Of a stretch of 64,000 nucleotides of DNA, positions 28,899 through 36,302 are shown one piece after another (position 1 is the first letter of the stretch; each line of letters begins with the position of its first letter). Both the position numbers and the translations under genes were made by a program. This DNA is from Anaeromyxobacter oryzae (GTDB lineage Bacteria > Myxococcota > Myxococcia > Myxococcales > Anaeromyxobacteraceae): the NCBI RefSeq assembly GCF_023169945.1, contig NZ_AP025591.1:2812501-2876500 (forward strand), given 5' to 3'. A model generated the notes under the pieces. It was not told the DNA's origin and did no database searches. It worked only from the letters and a program-made list of their open reading frames with translations.

Positions 28899-29185
28899 TC
28901 CTTCGACTCCGCGGCCGCTGTGCGGCCGCTACGCTCAGGGCGACCGGGATGGGCGGGCGGCGGCCCCGAAGCGGCCCTACGCCCAACGCGACCGGGATGG
29001 GCGGGGGCGGCGGCCCCGAAGCGGCCCTACGCCCAAGGCGACCGGGATGGCCGGGCGACCCCGAAGCGGCCCTACGCCCAGGGCGAACGGGAGAGCTCCG
29101 TCCGTTCGCCCTGAGCGTAGGGCGCGGTCTCCGTCCGCTGTCGCCACCCTCCGCGCCCGGAGTCGAAGGGCGCGCCCAGGGCGAC
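28899..29185. repeat. Tandem array of GC-rich palindromic elements
   Basis: The first unit (28899 to about 28950) is a copy of the 51-bp palindromic element found in larC and the helicase gene: GACTCCGCGGCCGC, a short loop, then GCGGCCGCTACGCTCAGGGC. Units with GAAGCGGCCCTACGCCC follow at spacings of 50 and 45 bp. An inverted copy (29100-29130) and a further fragment ending GAGTCGAAGGGCG (29160-29172) close the array. Confidence 0.8.
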
Positions 29186-29241
29186 CGGGATCGCCGAGCG
29201 GCCGCTCCCCGGCCCGCCTGGTTCCGCCGTCGGTGAGCGTC

Positions 29242-29250
29242 TGATAGAAC
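29242..29250 (+). promoter_or_regulatory. Extended -10 promoter for the GT2-methyltransferase gene
   Basis: TGATAGAAC lies 10 bp before the ATG at 29261, resembling the TGATAxCAT motif of the two bidirectional promoters. No Shine-Dalgarno is present, so the mRNA would be nearly leaderless. The -35 region is poor (TTCCGC). Confidence 0.35.
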
Positions 29251-29260
29251 CTGCGTTCGC

Positions 29261-30811
29261 ATGACCTCGCTCTCCGTCCTCGTCCCCGTCTACAACGAGC
29301 AGCACCTCGTCGCGACCTCGCTCGCGCGGCTCGAGGTCCTCGAGGGCTCGCCACACCTCGAGCGCATCCAGGCGATCGTCGTCGACGACTCGTCCCGCGA
29401 CGGCACCGCCGCCGTCCTCCGCGCCTTCGCGGAGCAGCGCGGGGTCCAGTGGCTCGAGGACGGCCCCATCGAGAGCGGCGTCGAGCTGAAGGGCCACGGC
29501 CGGAGCGGCAAGATCGAGTGGGTCTTCCTCCGCCACGTCCTGAACGGCGGCAAGGGCAGGGCGATCCGGACCGCCCTCGCCGAGGCGACCGGCGAGCTCA
29601 CCGTCATCCACGACGCCGACCTCGAGTACCACCCGAAGGACCTCGCGCGCATCGTGAAGGTCTTCGTGGAGGAGCAGGCCGACGCGGTGTTCGGCTCGCG
29701 GTTCGCGGGCGCCGAGGCGCGCCGCGCACTGCTCTTCCGCCACGAGCTCGGGAACCGGTTCCTCACGTTCCTCACCAACTGGGTGACCAACGTGAACCTC
29801 ACCGACATGGAGACCTGCTACAAGGCCGTCCGCACGGATCTCCTGAAGTCGATCCCCATCATCTCGAACGACTTCCGGCTCGAGCCCGAGCTCACCATCA
29901 AGCTCGCGAAGCGCGAGGCGCGGATCTTCGAGGTCCCGATCAGCTACTCGGGCCGGACGTACCAGGAAGGCAAGAAGATCAACTGGCGCGACGGCTTCAA
30001 GGCGCTCTGGGCGATCCTCCGCTTCGCCATCTCGGACCGCGTCTACACCGACGACGCCTACGGCTCGCAGATCCTCGGCCGGCTCGCGCGCGCCCCGCGG
30101 TTCAACGCCTGGATGGCCGACACGATCCGCCCGTTCTGCGGCCAGAGGGTCCTCGAGATCGGGAGCGGCACCGGCAACCTCACCCGCCGCCTCGTCCCGC
30201 GACAGACGTACGTCGCCTCCGACATCAACCCGCTCTACCTCCAGACCCTGAACGGGCTCACGGTCGACCGGCCCTACCTCGACGTCACGCTCACCGACGT
30301 CACCCGGGGCGACTCCTTCCCGCAGGTGCCCGGGGGGTTCGACACCGTCGTGTGCCTCAACGTGATCGAGCACGTCGACGACGACCATGGCTCGCTGCGG
30401 AACATCCGCAGCGTCCTCTCGGCGGACGGGAAGGCGATCATCCTCGTCCCGCACGGTCCGGGGCTCCTCGGCACGCTGGACGAGGTGCTCGGCCACAAGC
30501 GCCGCTACACGGAGGAGACGCTGCGCCGCCTCGCGAAGGACGCCGGCTTCGAGGTCGCCGAGGTGCTCCGGTTCAACCGCGTCGGCTGGCCGGCGTGGTG
30601 GCTGAACGGGAAGGTCCTGCGCCGCAAGCAGTTCGGGCTCTTCCAGATCCTGACCCTGAACGCGCTCACCCCGGTCTTCCGGCTCGTGGACAAGCTGCTC
30701 CCGTTCCCGCCGCTCTCGCTCATCGCGATCCTGCGCCCCACGACGGCCGGCGCAGCCGAGGCGCCGGTCGAGCCGGGCGAGCCGTCCGCCTCCACCCAGG
30801 CGACGGCGTAG
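29261..30811 (+). CDS. Bifunctional GT2 glycosyltransferase / SAM-dependent methyltransferase
   Basis: 516-residue fusion. The N-terminal half (1 to about 265) is a GT-A glycosyltransferase of the dolichyl/polyprenyl-phosphate-sugar synthase type. It shows LSVLVPVYNEQHLV, VVDDSSRDGT and DADLEYHPKDL with the metal-binding Asp-x-Asp. The C-terminal half (about 285-490) is a class I methyltransferase with VLEIGSGTGNLTRRL as the SAM loop and VVCLNVIEHVDDD as motif II. A hydrophobic stretch near residues 455-480 may contact the membrane. It could make and methylate a lipid-linked sugar, but the substrate is inferred only from the fold. Confidence 0.88.
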   Translation: MTSLSVLVPVYNEQHLVATSLARLEVLEGSPHLERIQAIVVDDSSRDGTAAVLRAFAEQRGVQWLEDGPIESGVELKGHGRSGKIEWVFLRHVLNGGKGRAIRTALAEATGELTVIHDADLEYHPKDLARIVKVFVEEQADAVFGSRFAGAEARRALLFRHELGNRFLTFLTNWVTNVNLTDMETCYKAVRTDLLKSIPIISNDFRLEPELTIKLAKREARIFEVPISYSGRTYQEGKKINWRDGFKALWAILRFAISDRVYTDDAYGSQILGRLARAPRFNAWMADTIRPFCGQRVLEIGSGTGNLTRRLVPRQTYVASDINPLYLQTLNGLTVDRPYLDVTLTDVTRGDSFPQVPGGFDTVVCLNVIEHVDDDHGSLRNIRSVLSADGKAIILVPHGPGLLGTLDEVLGHKRRYTEETLRRLAKDAGFEVAEVLRFNRVGWPAWWLNGKVLRRKQFGLFQILTLNALTPVFRLVDKLLPFPPLSLIAILRPTTAGAAEAPVEPGEPSASTQATA

Positions 30812-30901
30812 CGGCTCACGGTCGCGCGACCGTCCGCCGCTCCTCGCGAGGCGTGCGCCGCCCTCCGGGCCGGGTTAGTCCGGAACGGAACGGAGGGTTC
30901 C

Positions 30902-31792
30902 ATGAAGGTCTTCGTCACCGGGGCGACCGGGTACGTCGGCGGTGCGCTCGTCCAGGCGCTCGTCCGCGGCGGGCACGAGGTCACCGGCCTCTCCCGCGAC
31001 GGCGAGAAGGACGGCGTGGTCGCGAAGCTCGGGGCGCGCCCGGTCCGCGGCGCGCTCGGCGAGCTGCGCGCGCTCGTGCGGCAGATGTCCGAGCACGACG
31101 CCCTCGTGCACGCCGCCATGGACTACGGCCTCGGGCCGCCGGCGGACCTCGAGGCGATCGAGGCGATGCTCGCGGCCGCCGGCGAGTCCGGCCGCACGAT
31201 GCAGGTGGTCTACACGTCCGGAGTCTGGGTGCTCGGCGAGACGCGTACGCCCGCCGGCGAGGGGTCGCCGCTGATCCGGCCCGCCGCGGCGGTCGCGTGG
31301 CGGCCGCCGCACGAGCGGCGGGTGCTCGAGTCCGCGACCGACCGGCTCCACACCGCGGTGGTCCGGCCAGGCATGGTCTACGGCGAGAAGCGCGGCCTCG
31401 TGAACATGTGGTTCGACTCGGCCACGAAAGAGGGCGCCGCCCGGTTCGTCGGCACCGGCGCCCAGCGCTGGGCGCTCGTCCACCGGAGCGATCTCGCCGA
31501 GCTGTACCGGGCGATCGTCGAGAAGGGCGCGCGCGGGATCTTCCACGGCGTCGACGGCGCGTCGCCGGCGGTGAGCGAGGCGGCGGCGGCCGCGAGCCGC
31601 GCGGCGGGGAAGGGCGGCGCCGTGAAGGCGACCCCCGTCGAGGAGGCCCGGAAGACGATGGGGCCGATGGCCGACGCGTTCGCGATGGATCAGGTGGTGA
31701 TCAGCACGCGCGGCGTCGACGTCGGCTGGGCGCCGAAGCATCCGCCCTTCGTGAAGGACGCGGAGAACGCGTACCGGGAGTGGCGCGGGTAG
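30902..31792 (+). CDS. NAD(P)-dependent sugar epimerase/SDR family protein
   Basis: 296 residues; atypical extended SDR. MKVFVTGATGYVGGALVQAL gives the dinucleotide site, YTSGVWVLGET carries the active-site Ser region, and VRPGMVYGEKRG follows. The usual Tyr-x3-Lys is not obvious: the position is occupied by sequence around PPHERRVLES, so catalysis may differ or be absent. GGAGG lies 5 nt upstream of the ATG, a strong ribosome site. It is the last plus-strand gene of the polysaccharide region and ends beside a strong hairpin. Confidence 0.75.
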   Translation: MKVFVTGATGYVGGALVQALVRGGHEVTGLSRDGEKDGVVAKLGARPVRGALGELRALVRQMSEHDALVHAAMDYGLGPPADLEAIEAMLAAAGESGRTMQVVYTSGVWVLGETRTPAGEGSPLIRPAAAVAWRPPHERRVLESATDRLHTAVVRPGMVYGEKRGLVNMWFDSATKEGAARFVGTGAQRWALVHRSDLAELYRAIVEKGARGIFHGVDGASPAVSEAAAAASRAAGKGGAVKATPVEEARKTMGPMADAFAMDQVVISTRGVDVGWAPKHPPFVKDAENAYREWRG

Positions 31793-31795
31793 GCG

Positions 31796-31832
31796 CCCTC
31801 TCCCCCGCGCAGAGAGGGCGCGGGGGAGAGGG
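31796..31832. terminator. 15-bp perfect hairpin between convergent genes
   Basis: CCCTCTCCCCCGCGC (31796-31810) and its exact reverse complement (31818-31832) flank a 7-nt loop. It lies between the stops of the SDR gene and the eRF1-like gene, as expected for a bidirectional terminator. It could also be a solo REP-type palindrome. Confidence 0.6.
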
Positions 31833-31838
31833 AGAACT

Positions 31839-33098
31839 TCACGACTGGCTCGCCCCCGGCGCGCTCGGCCACGGCTGGCTCGCGCCGCGGAGGCCGGTCT
31901 GCGCCGTCTGCCGGAGGAACGCGCCGACGCTCCGGTAGCTGTGGAGCTTGTTCGCGTGCGCGACGATCTCCACCTCCGCGCCCTCGGCGAGCGCTCGCGT
32001 CACCATCGCCTCGCCGAGGTGCTGCAGGACCTTCAGGTCGCCGCGGCAGTACGGGCAGACCTCCTGCGTCTCCGCGTTGGCGCCGATCGCGTCGCAGTTG
32101 TCGCAGCGCCAGCCGGTGAGCGTGAAGTCCTCCTCGAGCACGAGCTTGTGAACGCGGCCCTGATTGAGCGCCTCCACCACGTCGTCCGGGCCCATCACCG
32201 CGAGGCCGCCGCGGAGCGACTGCCCGACGACCGCGTCGATCACCTGCTGCTCCTTCTGCTTCTCGTGGTCGGCCACCGCCTCCGCGGCGCCGGCGACCAC
32301 CCCGTCCGCGCGCACGCCGTCACCGTTGTCCCACTGCCGCGGCCGCGGGATCCGCGCGATCACCTGCTCCCGAAGCCGCTCCGGCAGCTCGCGCTCGAAC
32401 GCCGCGACCGTCTCGCTCGGCCCGACGAGGACCAGGTGGCACCCGGGGTTGTGGTCGAAGACCGCCTGCACCTCCTGCACGGCCGCCTTCCGGTTCTTCT
32501 GGACGAACGCCTCCTGGTGCCGCTCGTCCTTCGACTGCCGCTCGTAGTAGTGCTGCCCGGGCCTCCCCGAGCCGGAGTTGAACTGGTCCTCCTCCTGCCG
32601 CGGGACGAAGCCGCGGAGGTGCGACTCGAGCGCGAGGTCGCCGAGCGAGACGTGGAAGATGTCCGCGCCCGCCTGGCTCGGCGCGACCACGATGGCTGGC
32701 TCGAAGTCGTCGGCGAGGCGCGCGAGCTGCGTGAGGTGGGGGAACCCGTCGGTGCAGAGCTCGGGCCGGAACGGGCGCGCGAAGAACAACGTCCGCCACA
32801 GCCCGCTCGACTCGCACGCGAACAGGGCGAGCCCGCTCTTCTCCTTCTCGTAGACCTGGCCGGTGAGGCCGGACACGAAGTCCTGGATCTTCCGCAGGGT
32901 GCGCTCGAGGCCCTCCTTCCCCGGGGTTCCGTCGGCGTAGTGACCGAGCGTCTTCCGGATCTTCTCCTGCACGAACAGACGGACGCGTTCCCGCTGGTGC
33001 TCGTCGCTCCATCGCGTGTCGAGATAGAGGCTCACGATCGGCTCGCTGCCGCTCCTGAGCTTCGCGAGCTCCGACAGCGTCCCGTCGAGCTGGGTCAT
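31839..33098 (-). CDS. Bacterial eRF1-like ribosome-associated factor (baeRF/VLRF1-type) with zinc ribbon
   Basis: 419 residues. The order of domains resembles archaeal/eukaryotic release factor 1. The middle domain has GSGRPGQHYYERQSKDERHQ (about 176-195), aligning with the GGQ loop and its following helix, here Pro-Gly-Gln (180-182). The C-terminal eRF1_3-like domain (LVLEEDFTLTGWRC) has a CxxC-x12-CxxC zinc ribbon (Cys331, 334, 347, 350). GLAVMGPDDVVEALNQGRVHKL is characteristic of the third domain. Likely acts on stalled ribosomes or peptidyl-tRNA, by analogy with Vms1-like proteins. Such bacterial members are often labelled host-attachment or peptide chain release factor 1-like proteins. 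Confidence 0.75.
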   Translation of the reverse strand: MTQLDGTLSELAKLRSGSEPIVSLYLDTRWSDEHQRERVRLFVQEKIRKTLGHYADGTPGKEGLERTLRKIQDFVSGLTGQVYEKEKSGLALFACESSGLWRTLFFARPFRPELCTDGFPHLTQLARLADDFEPAIVVAPSQAGADIFHVSLGDLALESHLRGFVPRQEEDQFNSGSGRPGQHYYERQSKDERHQEAFVQKNRKAAVQEVQAVFDHNPGCHLVLVGPSETVAAFERELPERLREQVIARIPRPRQWDNGDGVRADGVVAGAAEAVADHEKQKEQQVIDAVVGQSLRGGLAVMGPDDVVEALNQGRVHKLVLEEDFTLTGWRCDNCDAIGANAETQEVCPYCRGDLKVLQHLGEAMVTRALAEGAEVEIVAHANKLHSYRSVGAFLRQTAQTGLRGASQPWPSAPGASQS

Positions 33099-33265
33099 TA
33101 TTCGCTCCTTTGGTGCGTGGCCTTGCTCCGAAAACCCTGCACACGGGGCCGCCGCGGAGGCCCGGCCGGTCCCTCTACCACCGGCCCTTCCCTCCGGTGG
33201 TGCCCGGCGCCACGTCCGCGCGGGGTAGCCCGGGAGCGGGGCGCGCCATTGCCGCCGGGCGCCCG

Positions 33266-34210
33266 GTGGGTTACATCGCGTGCGCCTTGGCCCTCCTCGA
33301 CGCCGTCCGCGCCCTGACCTCGTTCACGCCCCCGACGGCGCTCCCCGCGCCGGGGGCCGACCTCGACCTCCTCGCGGACGTCCTCGTCGCGCACGGGCTC
33401 GCCCCGCTCGCCTCGTACCAGGTGGAGCACACGCGCCTCGGCTACGGCCTCCCCGCGTCCTTCCGCGAGAAGCTGCTCGGGTACTACCAGGGCGTGGTGA
33501 ACGACACGGTGATGAAGCTCGTGACGCTCCGGGGCGCGCTCAAGCTCGCCGGCGAGGTTCCGGTCGTGCTCCTCGACGCGGCCGCGTACGTGGACTGGCT
33601 CTACCCGCACGCCGCGTGGCGGCCCGTCGGCGACGTCCGCTTCGCGCTCCGCGCCGAGGACGGCGCGCGCTTCGCCGCCGCGGTGAAGCCGGCGCTCACG
33701 CTCGACCGGACCGAGCACGGCGGCCGCGTGGCGGTGTTCACCGACGGGAAGATCGCGCTGTCCGCGCAGGAGGGGCTCTGGAGCGGCGGGCCGGCGGACG
33801 CGCCCCTGTTCGAGCGGGCGCGTTCCTACCGCGCGTTCGGCCCCCTGGCCGCCCGGCCGTCGCCGGAGGACGCGGTGCTCTCGACCGTGGCGGAGCAGGC
33901 GCAGCTCGGGCTCTTCGCGCCGCTCATCACGTTCGTGGATCTCCGCGAGCTCGTAGGCGAGCCGCTCGACGCGGCGTACGTGAAGGCGCGCGCGTCGGCG
34001 CTCGGGCTCTCGCGCGCGCTCCACGGCGCCATGGCGCTCCTCGCGCACTTCTATCCCGAGGTCGCGGAGCCTGCGGCGGCGCTCTCGCCCGAGCTCGGCT
34101 TCGCCGAGCGCGTCGCGGTGGACCGGGTGGTCGACGCGGGGCGCGATCCCGCCAAGCTCCGTCACCTGCGCGGCGTGGACGCGGCGGCGCGGGCGGTGGT
34201 CGCGCCGTAG
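33266..34210 (+). CDS. Degenerate nucleotidyltransferase-like protein
   Basis: About 314 residues. VPVVLLDAAAYVDWLYPHAAWRPVGDVRFAL resembles in layout the core of the uncharacterised nucleotidyltransferase family (NTP_transf_5). That family has LKGxAL, then Tyr-Pro, then Arg-Pro, then Asp-x-Asp. Here Lys-Gly is replaced by Asp-Ala and the second Asp by Arg, so catalysis is unlikely. The rest is alpha-helical and Ala/Leu rich. The start is uncertain: the frame opens at 33110, but GTG 33266 is the first position followed by family-like sequence. No operon partner; it stands between the divergent eRF1-like gene and ugd. Confidence 0.55.
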   Translation: MGYIACALALLDAVRALTSFTPPTALPAPGADLDLLADVLVAHGLAPLASYQVEHTRLGYGLPASFREKLLGYYQGVVNDTVMKLVTLRGALKLAGEVPVVLLDAAAYVDWLYPHAAWRPVGDVRFALRAEDGARFAAAVKPALTLDRTEHGGRVAVFTDGKIALSAQEGLWSGGPADAPLFERARSYRAFGPLAARPSPEDAVLSTVAEQAQLGLFAPLITFVDLRELVGEPLDAAYVKARASALGLSRALHGAMALLAHFYPEVAEPAAALSPELGFAERVAVDRVVDAGRDPAKLRHLRGVDAAARAVVAP

Positions 34211-34296
34211 CGGGCGCGCGCGGCGGGCCGCCCGTCGCGCCCGCCCCTGCGCAGGCGAGCGGCGCAGGGGTGCAGGTGATCCAGCGCCCGCCCCTG

Positions 34297-34305
34297 TGCT
34301 AGATT
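34297..34305 (+). promoter_or_regulatory. Extended -10 upstream of ugd
   Basis: TGC followed by TAGATT matches TGn-TAnnnT, about 27 bp before the GTG start. No good -35 is visible. A GGGGG ribosome site lies 8 nt before the start. Confidence 0.35.
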
Positions 34306-34332
34306 CCCCAGTCCTTTCCGGGGGCATTCCAC

Positions 34333-35640
34333 GTGAACATCACCGTCGTCGGAACCGGCTACGTCGGCCTCGTCACCGGCACCTGCTTCGCCGAGTCGGG
34401 CCACAGGGTCACCTGCCTCGACATCGATCCCGCGAAGATCGCGCTCCTCAACGCGGGCGGGGTCCCGATCTACGAGCCGGGGCTCGAGGAGCTGGTCCAC
34501 CGGAACGTGAAGGAGAAGCGGCTCCTCTTCACGACCTCGTACGCGGAAGCGATGAAGGACGCCGAGGTCGCGTTCATCGCGGTCGGCACGCCCCCCGGCG
34601 AGAACGGCGACGCGGATCTCCAGTACGTGCTCGCCGCCGCCGCGGACATCGGCCGGCACATGACCCGCGCCTGCGTGGTGGTGGACAAGTCCACCGTGCC
34701 GGTGGGGAGCGCGGAGAGGGTCGCGGCGGTCCTGAAGGACACCGCGAAGCACCCCTTCGACGTCTGCTCCAACCCCGAGTTCCTGAAGGAAGGGGCGGCG
34801 ATCGACGACTTCATGCGGCCCGACCGCGTGGTGGTGGGCGTCGCCTCCGAGCACGCCCGCGCCGTCATGGCCGAGCTGTACGCGCCGTTCGTCCGCGCCG
34901 AGCAGCCGGTGCTGTTCATGGACATCCGCTCGGCCGAGCTCACGAAGTACGCGGCGAACGCGATGCTCGCGACCCGCATCTCGTTCATGAACGAGATGGC
35001 GGCGCTCTGCGAGAAGCTCGGCGCCGACGTGGACATGGTCCGCCGGGGCATCGGCTCGGACAGACGGATCGGCCACCCGTTCCTCTTCCCCGGCGTCGGC
35101 TTCGGCGGCTCCTGCTTCCCGAAGGACGTCCGGGCCGTGATGACGATGGCCCGCCACGTCGGGCTCGACTTCGACCTGCTCCGCTCGGTGGAGCGCGTGA
35201 ACGAGCGCCAGAAGCGCTGGCTCGTCGAGAAGGCGGCCCGCCACTTCGGATCGCTCGCGGGGAAGACCCTCGCGGTCTGGGGCCTCGCGTTCAAGCCGAA
35301 GACCGACGACATGCGCGAGGCGCCGGCGATCACGGTCGTCGAGGGCCTCCTCGGGAACGGCGCGAAGGTCCGGGCCCACGATCCGGTCGCCCGCGAGGTC
35401 GCGGCGAAGCTCTTCCACGGGCGCGGCGTCGAGCTCGCGGAGGAGCCCTACGCGGCGGCGGAGGGCGCGGACGCGCTCCTGCTCGTGACGGAGTGGAACG
35501 AGTTCCGGCAGCCGGACCTGGCGAGGCTGAAGGGGATCATGCGCCAGCCGGTGCTGATCGACGGGCGGAACGTGTGGGACGCGGAGAAGTGCCGGGCGGC
35601 GGGGTTCACGTACTACGGGGTGGGTAGGAACGGGGAGTAG
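34333..35640 (+). CDS. ugd: UDP-glucose 6-dehydrogenase
   Basis: Oxidises UDP-glucose to UDP-glucuronate with two NAD+, supplying acidic sugars to the polysaccharide. 435 residues, normal for the bacterial family. NITVVGTGYVGLVTGTCFAE is the NAD site. VAFIAVGTPPGENGDADL, KSTVPVG and SNPEFLKEGAAIDDF follow. The catalytic Cys is in GVGFGGSCFPKDV, and the C-terminal WGLAFKPKTDDMREAP is the third domain signature. The GTG at 34333 begins exactly at the conserved N-terminus. Convergent with the four-helix-bundle gene. Confidence 0.96.
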   Translation: MNITVVGTGYVGLVTGTCFAESGHRVTCLDIDPAKIALLNAGGVPIYEPGLEELVHRNVKEKRLLFTTSYAEAMKDAEVAFIAVGTPPGENGDADLQYVLAAAADIGRHMTRACVVVDKSTVPVGSAERVAAVLKDTAKHPFDVCSNPEFLKEGAAIDDFMRPDRVVVGVASEHARAVMAELYAPFVRAEQPVLFMDIRSAELTKYAANAMLATRISFMNEMAALCEKLGADVDMVRRGIGSDRRIGHPFLFPGVGFGGSCFPKDVRAVMTMARHVGLDFDLLRSVERVNERQKRWLVEKAARHFGSLAGKTLAVWGLAFKPKTDDMREAPAITVVEGLLGNGAKVRAHDPVAREVAAKLFHGRGVELAEEPYAAAEGADALLLVTEWNEFRQPDLARLKGIMRQPVLIDGRNVWDAEKCRAAGFTYYGVGRNGE

Positions 35641-35661
35641 GGGTTCGGTCGGGGATCGAGT

Positions 35662-35738
35662 CCGTTACCGTTCTCCGTTACCGTTCTCCGTTTCCGTCCC
35701 CGTTTCCGTGACCCGCCTCCCGTGTCCCCTGTCCCGCG
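35662..35738 (+). repeat. Left hexamer arm
   Basis: Runs of CCGTTA, CCGTTC and CCGTTT, occasionally with one extra T, pass into CCGTGACCCGCCTCCC and GTGTCCC-like units. The arm encodes the C-terminal tail of the four-helix-bundle protein on the other strand, including its TAA stop (35678-35680). Confidence 0.85.
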
Positions 35739-36151
35739 CCCGACCGGGGACGTCCGCCGTTCGGCCGGCCAGCCGCGCCGCGACCGCCGCGGTCGCGCGC
35801 GCCGCATAAGCCGTTCAGCATCTGTGCGATCCGGACGATCAGACGCCGGGCAACCGCGTGTCTCTCCGGCGTCCCGAGCCCTCGCACGCGGAGGACATCG
35901 AGTATCGCAGCGCACTCGAGCGCGCTTCCCTTCGCGATCTCGTAGCAGCGGCGTTTGTCGCCGCTGGCGTGTCGTCCCGCGCCCTCCGCGATGTTCAGGA
36001 CGATGCTCTGACTTGCTCGCTCCAGCTGGTCGAGGACGGCACGCTCACCCTGTCGCGGGACGAGCGAAAGCGCCAGCGGTACGAACTCGAGTGCAGCGCG
36101 GTAGACGTCCAGGCGCTCGTGCTCGAGGAACGCTTCCGGTTCGCTCGCCAT
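35678..36151 (-). CDS. Four-helix-bundle protein (S23/bAvd-like)
   Basis: About 157 residues. The core (residues 10-115) has the S23/four-helix-bundle family pattern: LDVYRAALEFVPLALSLV, then QLERASQSIVLNIAEGAGRH, then KRRCYEIAKGSALECAAILDVL. Family relatives are encoded in 23S rRNA intervening sequences and serve as the accessory protein (Avd) of diversity-generating retroelements, where the basic bundle binds nucleic acid. No reverse transcriptase lies nearby. The ATG at 36151 starts the conserved core; a GTG at 36217 falls in the right repeat arm. The last 20 residues, ending GNGDGNGER, are encoded by the left arm, an unusual tail. Confidence 0.82.
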   Translation of the reverse strand: MASEPEAFLEHERLDVYRAALEFVPLALSLVPRQGERAVLDQLERASQSIVLNIAEGAGRHASGDKRRCYEIAKGSALECAAILDVLRVRGLGTPERHAVARRLIVRIAQMLNGLCGARDRGGRGAAGRPNGGRPRSGAGQGTREAGHGNGDGNGER

Positions 36152-36203
36152 GAGCAAGAGGCGTTGCAGGAGACGGGCCCGCGACCAGCTCGGGAACGGG
36201 GGC

Positions 36204-36278
36204 GGGCCACGGGACACGGGAGGCGGGTCACGGGGAACGGGGGGCGGTAACGGAAACGGAGAACGGCAACGGGAACGG
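36204..36278 (-). repeat. Right hexamer arm (inverted)
   Basis: Read on the minus strand from 36278: CCGTTC, CCGTTG, CCGTTC, CCGTTT and CCGTTA units, then a GTGACCCGCC block and GTGTCCCGTGGCCC. It mirrors the left arm, so the gene between is enclosed by inverted repeats of about 75 bp. Confidence 0.85.
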
Positions 36279-36302
36279 TCCCACCGTCCTGCCGATCCGT
36301 CC

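Larger units (their letters stand above)
28890..29260. other. 371-bp intergenic region filled with palindromic repeats
   Basis: Between the phosphohexomutase and the GT2-methyltransferase genes. Most of it is the repeat array at 28899-29185. The last 40 bp contain the extended -10 TGATAGAAC (29242-29250), ending 10 bp before the next ATG. No gene seen. Confidence 0.7.
35662..36278. mobile_element. Candidate repeat-bounded element carrying a four-helix-bundle gene
   Basis: 617 bp. Each end is a composite arm: an outer array of degenerate CCGTTN hexamers (left from 35662, right to 36278 on the opposite strand) and an inner block rich in CCCGTGTCCC. The arms are inverted; a 23-bp stretch (35706-35728) recurs exactly as the reverse complement at 36211-36233. 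The only gene between them is the S23/Avd-like protein. Related arms without a gene lie at 43465-43712. No transposase or flanking target duplication is evident, so mobility is inferred from structure and recurrence. Confidence 0.55.

Noticed and set aside
28899..29185. CRISPR-like array
   Set aside because: Units are contiguous palindromic elements without unique spacers of constant length, and no cas genes are present.
35662..36278. Diversity-generating retroelement
   Set aside because: The Avd-like protein fits, but no reverse transcriptase and no template/variable repeat pair with A-specific changes is seen nearby; the repeats are hexamer arrays instead.
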